From: Aristolochia californica
Taxonomy: Eukaryota > Streptophyta > Magnoliopsida > Piperales > Aristolochiaceae
Reading direction: 5' to 3'
NCBI GenBank assembly: GCA_029961685.1
Contig: JARWKL010000005.1
Span: 45,272,211 to 45,336,210 of the forward strand
Length of the DNA stretch: 64,000 nucleotides
Part shown: piece after piece, positions 55,399-64,000 of the stretch
Position numbering within the stretch: position 1 is the stretch's first letter
Layout of the letters: each line of letters opens with the position of its first letter
The notes under the pieces: model-generated
What the model saw: only the letters and a program-made list of their open reading frames with translations
Databases searched by the model: none
Told to the model about the DNA's origin: nothing
Program-made: the position numbers and the translations under genes

Positions 55399-58300
55399 AT
55401 GGCGGCTTGGTTAGCAGCGGCTCGTCAAGCTAGTTCTCTTTCCCGTCTTTCGTCTCCCACATCGACCGGTCAAGCAGCTAAGCTCATCCAGCGGCGAGGA
55501 CTTGCCGGTGGTGCAGGTAGACTCCCTCGTTTGCCCTTGTTTCGGTTCTTCACATTTCCTTCGTGTTGATCACAATTCCTGATGTCGTTTCATAGGTTAG
55601 TTCTTGATTTGGGTTCTGGTGGTCTGAAGCTCCGACTTACCTAATATTGCCATTCATGCGTGATTTGTGTTGTGCGTCTCTCGAGAGGTTGTGACGAGAT
55701 TGTGTTTATTCTTTATTGATTCGTTTCCCTTCTGGCATATTCTTCCGTTCTGTTGTATCCTCCGGCGAGCGATGTGGATGTCTCCTTTTCTTTTCTGCAT
55801 CAATTTAAGGTTTTTTCCTCCCAGTTATTAGAAATGACAGAATTGAGTTTTTGTTTTTATGGCATTGAATCTCAGAAAGTTAGTAAGTAGCATTTAAGGC
55901 AGTGTATAGTGTTTTCTGTCTGTTTTTGTTCTTGTGTTTGTGGAGGCCATCAGTTCTAAATCTGCCACTTATTACATCTGTAATGTGAATGACTTACGAC
56001 ATTTTGGCTCTAACTTATGTATTTGAGAACCTATACGGTTTACTAAGTACGTAACAATGAGCATTTTTAGCTAGATATCTGATGGCTTTTCTCCTTCTGT
56101 TCAACTCTTTGCAGATCATGGACCTCCGAGAGTTAACTGCTGGGATGACCCTCTTAGCCCATCCAAGTGGAAAGAAGAGCATGTAAGTTTTCTTACGGCT
56201 ATGGTTGGAAAATACTGTAGATATCTGGTACTTTTTAAAAATAATTTAATACCTTTCCATGTGGATACATTGGTGTATATTATCTATTATCTTGGAGCAG
56301 TCTGTTACTATTGATGCTATCAATATTGGTGATCAAGAAGTGCCTACGATCTTCTCTGTTTTTGGATATTACACATATGTGATAGTCAGTATTGGGAATG
56401 TATCTTATCAGGAACTATGAAAATCAGAGTTATAAGGTAATTATTTTTACACGCATCAGCAGATTATGCTTGAGCCTATAGTTCAATTTCCACATCGAGT
56501 GTCTGTTAATCAAAATTCTCAGGTTTGCATCACATGCCATGTCACACATTCAATGTCTATTGAAGTATTTGAATGTAACATGTCTTTAAAAAATTTCATA
56601 CTGGTCTTTTGAGGTAACATATCCCAAATAAAAAAAAGTCAGCTGGTTTACTAATGGTCATCAGCCTAGAGTGTTTAGTCATGTTTGAAATCTTAAGATC
56701 CTTTTCTAGGCAGACATTTCATGTTATGCTATCGATAGCTATTCATATTGAGGATGATCAGTACAAAAATTCTTCAGACAATTTTCTCATTCACACAGAG
56801 AAAATCCTGTGTACTGAAATTGGAAATGGATAAAAAAGTTTCATACTTATTGGGACCAAAAAAGAGGAAGAATGCATATATATTGGCTGTATCTTTTTGC
56901 TTTGGTTGGTATATGAGCTTTTTAGCAAAGTGTTATTCTTCTGCAGCCAATTTTGGTTGTCTTATTAGTTGTTTCAACTGATAATCTTGTGGCAAAACTT
57001 CAAAAATTGTCTGTTCCTCCTTTAAAACTCTTTCTTCTAATAAAAGGTTTTAACCATCTGTGGAAGAGTCTATAACAGATGTCTAATGTTGTAAGGTGGT
57101 CAACCTGCTTTCTGACGTTATGTGTGCTATTTCCTTTTGGAAGCAGGTTACAGACATGCTTGAGACACGCAAATCACCTAGGTCCTTTGACTAAAACCTC
57201 CTCTCAAACTACAGTAATGTGCAATGCAGGACTGGAAGAGTTCATTGCACAAAAGTATTATAAAATGGTTCAACCAATTTTATGTTTCTGACAACATCTT
57301 ATGTGAAGGAAAATGCACTGGCTGAAATAAACAGCATATTTCTGTTATTGCTATCTAAAATGCTCTCCAAAATTAAAATACGCACATTCATATCCATGTG
57401 AATATTGCAGACAATGATCAAATGGATGGATCAGTAACAAGTTCTTTGGGCCAAATTGCGAATGAGAACCTATTAGGAGTCCATTTTGGGGAACAGACCA
57501 GCGGAGCTGATTTTATTCAAGTCAACTCTTCAGCCCAACTGATTGTTTCACTTAATCAAGATAACTTGTTACAAGTTCTCTACTAATATTCAGTTCTAAG
57601 CTAACCAATTTGTAATTTACAAGAAAAAAGGATAGTAATCTAACTTATTGATCTACAAAGATTTCGTGTATCGCCGTGGGCAAATCCTATGCTCAATTCC
57701 TAGCATTTTGGCTGCAATCAGTCTCGTTTCTGTGACCCACTTCTGGCTTTTCTGGAACTTGGAGCAGGATGCATCTAAAGTTCTGTTTCACTTTCTCTAT
57801 TCATGTTGATTTTTTGTTTGGATAATTTGGATTCCCTTGATAAATGGAATCTTAATACTGAAAACTACTTCTAATACTCTGTTTCTCCTTTATGTTTCAC
57901 CCTTGTAAACAAAATGTCAGTGGCTTTGGTCCAACCTGTGGCTGGCGTTGGATACTTTCTGGGGTTCATACCTCTGGCTTCTTATTTTTGGATAGCTGTA
58001 ATACTGGAAAGCCCCTTCCGGCATCTGGGAAACCATCTGCATATAGAGATAATCCTAGACATTTTCTCTCAAGGTTATTAGAAATAAACATATCATAAAA
58101 CACTCTAGATGTAATGTCAGTAGATGCTATAATGAGATCGAGTACTTGGAATCATTTGATCACTTCTTCTCTTCCCAGGCCAGACCCAAATGAGAAAATT
58201 GAAATAGGAACAACCTTTCGTCTTTACTTAAATGCTATTAAATGTTTTTGTTTATTGTTCAATTCTTTTAGGAGAATGATGAATTGATTCCTTGTTTCCA

Positions 58301-58603
58301 TGAGATGGCATTCTGATATCTGTGACGACAATACTACTTGCAGTTTGTGATTGTCTGCTTGTCCACATGGGGTCTGATTATATATGGAGGTTACAAGAAG
58401 TTCTCTTCTGGAGGCAAAGAGGAAACACTGGAAGAGGTGATTGTGCAAAACATTTTGAAATTTTCACATGAAATTCATTACATTCAAAGCATGACCCGTA
58501 CCTACTCTTATTTTTTTTCTCCACAAGTAGAATGAAGTTATTGATGAGTCTTACATTATCTGTTTTTGCACTCTTTCAGAAAACTGCTGAGGGGGCTCAT
58601 TAA
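55399..58603 (+). CDS. Small mitochondrial inner-membrane protein, probable respiratory-complex accessory subunit, 4 exons
   Basis: Exons 55399-55516, 56115-56182, 58344-58436 and 58580-58603 close in phase to give 100 residues. The first 39 residues are rich in Ala, Ser and Arg with no acids (MAAWLAAARQASSLSRLSS, then KLIQRRGLAGGA), a good mitochondrial presequence. A short conserved-looking block follows (PPRVNCWDDPLSPSKWKEEH), then one membrane span (FVIVCLSTWGLIIYGGY) and a polar tail ending KTAEGAH. The layout (presequence, Pro/Trp-rich loop, single span, charged tail) resembles small supernumerary subunits of complex I or cytochrome oxidase. I cannot name the subunit, and that role is an inference. 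Intron 2 is about 2.2 kb and contains coding-like fragments of unclear origin. Confidence 0.75.
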
Positions 58604-59095
58604 ACATGTGTTGAAGGTGGCAGCTGTTTCTCCTTTTTGGAACTTGTTGCAAATAAATCGTTTTCAAGATTTAGGATTGTTGTTTTTTATTTAGTAACAA
58701 TCAGTTTTGAGCCCTCTGTTATCGTTACACAGAATGACTACACTCGTCGTACAGCTTATACTGTTGCCTCATGGATTTTCCAAGTTATTAAATGAAACGA
58801 CTCTTCGCTCCAAAGCTCTAAACTTGTTCCACTTGGTCTCACTGCTAAATCAGCAACGAGTACATGGAAGACAGTACCAGCTCATTTGTTGGAGAAACTT
58901 GCATCCGTGACTGCTTCTTCTACTGTAAACCTGAATGGTAGTCATTGCCATTCAAAAGGAAGTGACTCTGGAAATTGGAAATCATGGGTAAAGAGACTGC
59001 AGAGCACACCAATATGCAGAAGCCCGCAGAACCTTGACTTGACATTTATGTCTGCAGAGATAAAACGGACGAGTCTTTTGGCTATTAATGAATAA
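57390..59095 (+). other. Scattered coding-like fragments overlapping the small mitochondrial-protein gene
   Basis: Three plus-strand stretches read like exons but fit no family I can name. The one at about 57411-57530, after a good acceptor, contains SVTSSLGQIANENLLGVHFG. The one at about 57918-58078 is open as a hydrophobic peptide (SVALVQPVAGVGYFLGFIPL) in one frame and as a polar one in another. The one at about 58730-59095 contains WKTVPAHLLEKLASVTASST and ends in LLAINE at a stop. They may be alternative exons, a nested gene, or remnants. The last one lies beyond the end of the mitochondrial-protein CDS and could be 3' UTR. Confidence 0.3.
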
Positions 59096-59103
59096 CGAAG
59101 GCC

Positions 59104-59511
59104 GCGAGCTTCTACTAAGTTATGGCTTCCCATTTTTCATCATCCGTAATAACCTGTATTTTTTGCTCGGAAATATTCCTTTTTCCATAAAAAAATAATT
59201 TAATATTTATGTCAAATTTCATAAATAACACGTAATATATATATATAATATAAAATAAAAATTGTATCTTTCCTTTAGTCTATGAGAAATCGATGCCTAT
59301 GAGGAAAAACAAAAGAGCTTTGAACTGAGATTGCAGGGAGGCAGCAGCATCTTGGAATGTGTAATCTTTCTGCTCAAAATATCTCATTTAGCTGTTCAAA
59401 ACTGCCATGTAAGACGCAGATGAGTTGAATATGGGGAAGAACTACTCATACAATCCTTCCAGCATCACTAATACACAGACTGTGATCATAACTTTTAGCT
59501 TCATTCTAAGA
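59104..59511. other. Convergent intergenic gap
   Basis: AT-rich DNA with a TA run at about 59236-59253. It separates the convergent 3' ends of the plus-strand fragments and the LAZ1-like gene. No gene is seen. Confidence 0.5.
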
Positions 59512-61395
59512 TCAGCGGTTCTTCTTATCCATTTTTAGCTTCGCAGCAATATCCCCACTGTAAGGAGCAATATGGTATGCATACTGTTGAATCACGGAAA
59601 AGATAACCATCTCTAAACAGATGAGGACGTTCTGGAGGGCTTCCTGGATGTGCTCAACATCTAACCAAAAGTGGTGAGATCGGATTATTCCAGCTGCTGC
59701 TAGGATTTCAAGCACAACTCCCTGAAATGATTTCCAAAAACTCATCAGTGAAAGTTCTTTCCCTGTGATAAAGATGAAAAGTAGTTGGCAATCATCAAGA
59801 AGATTAAGAAGCATAGCTGGTACGAACTCAGCAATTGATGAGATGAATTCTCTTACCTGCCAGAAACAAAAGAAGACAATTCCTTTGATGCACAAGAACT
59901 TTGATAGAGGTTTGTGTGGTGCCAACTCCTTTGCAAAAACATGATAGAAGGCCACGAGAGCATATAGTGCTAGGGAGACGGAGATATTCAGTATGATGGT
60001 GAATGTCCAGCTGATCCACGTAGTGTACAAACCTAGAAGTTGAAGCATAATCATCAAAATAGAGCAGATTGGTCGGATTACAACAAACTGCCATGTCCAA
60101 TATTTGAGCAGTTTCAATGTTTGGTGATCCAGGTGCACGGTACGAGGCTGCAGTCACAGAAATACATAATTAGACAAATATTCATGTAAAATAGGCAATT
60201 CCTTACAATAGGTTGAGTCTAGAATGAAGTTTTGTAGCTGGAAGCAATGATAGTGATAAAATAACCAACAGTTATCAAAAGATTAAGTTCTCATATAAAA
60301 GTTTGTTTTTGCCGCCTGAAAATCAATTTGATTGTGAAACTATTTTTCTGGTAAGGAATTAAAACAAAACTAACAAACAAATTCAAGAGCCATAAGAGAT
60401 AACAATCATGTGAGCATTATACACCCATGAGGGATCCAGCTAGTCTTAAAAGGCAATTCGTTACAAAAATGAAACAGAAATTAAATCATCATTAATGCAA
60501 TTAGGCTGGGTCTAGGTGACATTAATTTAGAAACAGCAACAGAGAAACAAGTGGAGCCACTTCTGAGGTCTTTCTGATGAGCAGAGGGTGTGAGGAATTT
60601 CTAAAAAGATGGAAATTAACCTAAAGGCCAAAACTGTAAACTGCAAATTGAATAAACAAACGTTTCCACCCAACCACAGACAGTCTTCACAGATTGGTTT
60701 TCAAGTAGTTTTTGGAAGATGTCTGTATAAATAATTGACACCCAGAAACAAAAAAACTAGAGACAGTATGAGAAACAAAATCATTTATACTGATGCTATT
60801 ATTATCTATTCTTACTCCTTTTAATTTGGACAGAAAAACTGCTTCCAGCTGCAGGAAGATCAGGTGATAAAATATAGCAGGTGAAACATTTCAATAAAAA
60901 TCAACAAAGTGTACCGACCTGGAAAAGTGTCATGGGAAAGCTATGGTGAATTTCTCTTCCTTTGATTTCATCTGGGACAATATTTTTACTAATAGATATG
61001 TTCAAGTAACTGTACATCAAGGCAAGGAACTTAGCAATCACCTGTCAATGGAAAAAAAATACATTCACTGGTAAAAGTCATGCATAATTTATAAAAGAAG
61101 GATCTTGTTAGACATTTCCAAATGAACTGACCAGAGCTTCATAACACTCCTTCACCGAGTCCAAGAATGTGAAAAAGACTTTGCTTCCCTGAATATCTAC
61201 CAAACCAACAAAAGAGTCGAAGGCATATAATGGAGCCATGAGAATGATGATAAGGATGGCCTTTTGCTCCTTTGGGTTTTTCCAGTAGAAAAGATGCTGC
61301 GACACCAGCTGTAATGTAAAATGCATCGACAGCATGACGCAGGCACCTGATCCAAGTAGGGTGAGAGTCCGTCGATCCATTGTTGCTAAATCCAT
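59512..61395 (-). CDS. DUF300 / LAZ1-like transmembrane protein (TMEM184/OST-alpha family), 4 coding exons
   Basis: Multi-spanning membrane protein of the family that includes Arabidopsis LAZ1, linked to vacuolar and brassinosteroid-related trafficking, and animal TMEM184. Coding exons in transcript order: 61395-61132, 61041-60919, 60147-59857 and 59721-59512. Phases are 0 throughout, giving 295 residues, typical of the short LAZ1 homologues. About seven hydrophobic segments are present. Family blocks: HFTLQLVSQHLFYWKNPKEQ, ILMAPLYAFDSFVGLVDIQG, YEALVIAKFLALMYSYLNIS, REIHHSFPMTLFQP, KLLKYWTWQFVVIRPICSIL, FAKELAPHKPLSKFLCIKGI and FFCFWQ. The C-terminus is basic (KLKMDKKNR). The ATG at 61395 (MDLATMDRR) matches the family start; a further in-frame ATG lies upstream at 61455. 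The third intron is 135 bases and stop-free in frame. Confidence 0.92.
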
Positions 61396-61455
61396 TGTTG
61401 GCAGGTGACAGGAAAATATAGAGGCAAAACCTGGGGCAAAAATTGGTATCAGCAA

Positions 61456-62640
61456 GAGGTGGAAATATCTATCTCATTCATTCTAATCTTTCTTATCAAG
61501 TCAGCCAAATGCAGCAGAACTGGAGATTCATAAGCTAAGGAGCTACCCTTGCTAAGGTTCTGTCTTCCCAGTCTCCCAGATAACAGTAAAAATTTTCAGT
61601 CACTTTTGGCTTCATTGCAAAAATAAAATCATGATTCAATTTATATTTTAGGTTAAAATATCAAACACATGTACAAAATCAATTATGAAGCATCATTGAA
61701 CGGTTAGTCACCAATTATAAGAAGAAACTCTACTACAATGAGTACTTTTTAGTTTCTGAGGATAATAATCTTTTTCTTCTCCCAATAGTGGATGTAGAGA
61801 ATGCTTGCATGTCCATGGAAGTGGCAAGGAAATTTCTAAGAGAAATAGGCAAACTTTAAGTCAAACATTTATTACAAATAAGCAAACTTTCCACCAATCA
61901 TATACTAATAATCAATCTTCTAGGTCCTCTGTTTAATATACGGAGACTTCTTACGTGCAAAATTTCACCTCCATAAATCAAGCAACAGCCCCTCTATAAC
62001 CATCTCAACTCCCAAACTTTACTGAACTGAACAAATACTTCAGAAGATTTTCAGACAGAACCGAAGAGAACCAACACATGGCTTAGCTCAATCACCAGAC
62101 GTAGTTCAATTTACTTCGACCAAAAAGGAAACCAATAAGCGATGAAGTTCAACAATCGAGAAGACTGTCGATGGCAAATCAAATAGTTTAGCTGTCCACC
62201 ATCAACCCAAAAAAGAGAAAAAGTAACGACACGATAAGAAGGGCTTGAAGCTATATGATCCATGAGAAAAACTATACACGATGTTGCGGTGAAAAACAGA
62301 TAATCAACCCTGATATTTTGGAGTGATACAGTTCAAAGGCACAAAGAAAGCATCGATACCAATTTTTTTGTCCGAGGTAGAAACAGATCTAAAATCCAAA
62401 ACCGAAATCAAGCTCAATGGATTTTCAGAAATTTACACTCGTCAAATCGAACTAGAATTGGTAAAAGAAAATACTTCTCTCCAACCGTAATGTTTCTACA
62501 GAGACTGAAACAGAAACAGGAGGAAAAGTATCACTTACAGAAATTCAAACGTGTGAACGGACGAGCTGCTTCAGATGGGACCTGAAGAAATGCACACAGC
62601 CACCATGGACATCGAACTTGAAGAAATAGGACTGTATGTT
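61456..62640 (-). promoter_or_regulatory. 5' leader region of the LAZ1-like gene
   Basis: No coding sequence is seen. The minus strand upstream of the first coding exon probably contains a leader intron and a non-coding first exon, perhaps near 62530-62640 where composition changes. I cannot fix the transcription start. Confidence 0.4.
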
Positions 62641-64000
62641 CAACCTTCCCAAGCGGATGGAAAGACTACGCCTGCATACAATCTTCTTCTAAGTACAACT
62701 ATCCTTTTACCCCTGAGAAACACCAATATCACCAGTCTTGCCCTTCTATAATGTCTGTACCAAACCGTCAATCCCCTTGTAGAAAGAAAAAAAAAATCTT
62801 CTCATTGTCTGTTCCAAGCGTCTTCTCCTATCGTTTTCCTATCTGTTCCAGTCACTGTTCACTCCTCTTTTCCTTCTCCGTCATCTCCCATTCTAATTCA
62901 AACTCGAAGGTTGCTTTTTTCAGTCTTCGTCGTCTTCCCGACAGAAGGGTGTTGCTCACTGTTTTGCTTCTCACGGTAAACCTTAACACGAGCCTTATTT
63001 GTTTTTCTCTCTTCTCGTTGTTCTACCACTTTTTCATCTATTTTCCTGCGTCTTTTTTTTCTTCCTCCCTTCTCCTTTCGTTTACTTTTTTCTTATTTTT
63101 CTTTGGATTTTTCTTTATAGAATTTAGATTATCAAACTTCTCGTGCTAAGGGCATATTGCTCTGCTTCTTTTTAGAAAATCAGGAAAATGAGAGGAATTT
63201 CTATTTGATGTAGTCATTTACATAATTGAATCTGCCAGAGTATCTTAGTCAGTGACCAAATCCGAAGAATCAAAGACAGCAACAAGCACAGGTAGAAATG
63301 CCTTCCTTTTTTCATTCAATGTGAGAGTGTCTACATTTCAATCTTGATTACTCGGCCAACAAATTTAGGTGCACCTATGTTTCCTTTTTTTTCTTTTTAT
63401 AGCTTTGTCTTGTTCCCTTCTTTCTTTTGTTGGTTCTGTTGCTGCTGTCCGTATTTTCGTTGTCTATGTAAATAGTTTGATAAGATCTGCTTTAAATGTC
63501 TGCATTATATCTTTCTGTTCATATTTCAAAATGAAATGCATGAGATAGACAAGGAAACAGAAATGGCCGGTTGGGATAATCAGAAGTATGTTGATTTGAT
63601 TTAGATGACTCAGGTACCCAAGACTTTTGCTGTAAAACAAAAATATGACAGAAGTGGGCGCCCTCATGAGTGTAATAATAGTGTTTGGAAAATGTTCTAG
63701 GATAGCAGCATTTGTGTATGAAATCAAAAGTGGAAAGAAGACGTTAACGTAGGGTTGTCTAAGAGAAAAGAAAACACATTCCGGCAGCAGACAATGCTGA
63801 AAATTTTGAGCAAATAGCAAATTACCTCCCCTTAATGATTCTGAAACTTTAATCTTTTAAAGACTAATCTACCGAACTTCTAAAGATTCTAAAACTTTGA
63901 GAGTTACAGCTAAAATGATGTTATGTAATTCCTTCCATGTTCTTTTGTATGTTTCTTAGGTTTGATTTTTATCTAAAGCATATTACACAGTTGCAACCTT
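62641..64000. other. Right edge, no supported gene
   Basis: A strongly TC-rich plus-strand stretch at about 62800-63120, with a possible splice donor at about 62979 (CACG|GTAAAC), looks like a plant 5' leader exon of a gene that would lie beyond the window. The 133-codon open frame across it is low-complexity Ser/Phe and unlikely to be real. The 118-codon minus-strand frame at 63464-63820 has no family resemblance. Confidence 0.35.

Noticed and set aside
57918..58078. NIPA-type magnesium transporter exon
   Set aside because: The likeness is limited to a QPVxGxG-type phrase of about a dozen residues; too short to call a gene or pseudogene.
62751..63149. 133-codon plus-strand open frame
   Set aside because: Low-complexity Ser/Phe/Leu frame produced by a TC-rich leader-like tract, not a plausible protein.
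63464..63820. 118-codon minus-strand open frame at the right edge
   Set aside because: No family resemblance and composition like AT-rich non-coding DNA; no splice or promoter support.

Overview
The window is nuclear DNA of a flowering plant, most likely a eudicot. Genes are split into many short exons with GT-AG introns that are rich in T and A. The products are plant-specific (VAL-type B3 repressor, DUF4408/DUF761 protein, plastid CcdA), and the intergenic DNA is AT-rich with microsatellites and transposon relics. I rebuilt exon structures by hand from splice signals and reading-frame continuity. In most genes the exon phases close exactly, which gives good confidence in them.

Layout, left to right. 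A decayed myosin-VIII-like motor fragment lies on the minus strand (about 1.56-2.03 kb). A plus-strand sphingosine/long-chain-base kinase follows (4.0-11.4 kb) with a LINE RNase H relic in its largest intron. Next is a 12-exon plus-strand VAL/HSI2-type B3 repressor (13.5-25.5 kb) and a two-exon plus-strand DUF4408-DUF761 protein (28.4-29.7 kb). Three minus-strand genes come next: a 12-exon plastid CcdA (31.4-37.3 kb), whose last intron carries a 169-bp triplication; a small conserved gene with no visible ATG in its first exon (38.5-40.8 kb); and a gene whose product resembles the head of FAM21/WASHC2 (41.1-44.1 kb). A plus-strand ARF-GAP of the AGD5/NEVERSHED type spans 46.3-51.2 kb. A minus-strand VPS28 copy (54.0-54.6 kb) has lost its start codon and carries an internal stop. 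A roughly 100-residue mitochondrial membrane protein gene lies on the plus strand (55.4-58.6 kb). A minus-strand DUF300/LAZ1-like gene (59.5-61.4 kb) is last, followed by about 2.6 kb with no supported gene.

These are housekeeping and regulatory genes, not a cluster devoted to one pathway. There is a membrane-trafficking flavour (ARF-GAP, VPS28, FAM21-like, LAZ1-like, sphingolipid kinase), but this is probably coincidence or ancestry. From memory of the Arabidopsis map, SPHK1, a VAL gene, VPS28 and a DUF300 gene are near neighbours on chromosome 4 (At4g21540-At4g21570), while a myosin VIII, CcdA, a DUF761 protein and AGD5/NEV are near neighbours on chromosome 5 (At5g54280-At5g54310). Here the two sets are interleaved in one segment, as expected if this window keeps an ancestral order that was duplicated and fractionated in Arabidopsis.

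The most noteworthy points are the FAM21-like gene in a lineage usually said to lack the WASH complex, the freshly broken VPS28, the small conserved gene without an ATG, the tandem triplication that copies a splice acceptor in CcdA, and an in-frame, stop-free intron in the LAZ1-like gene.
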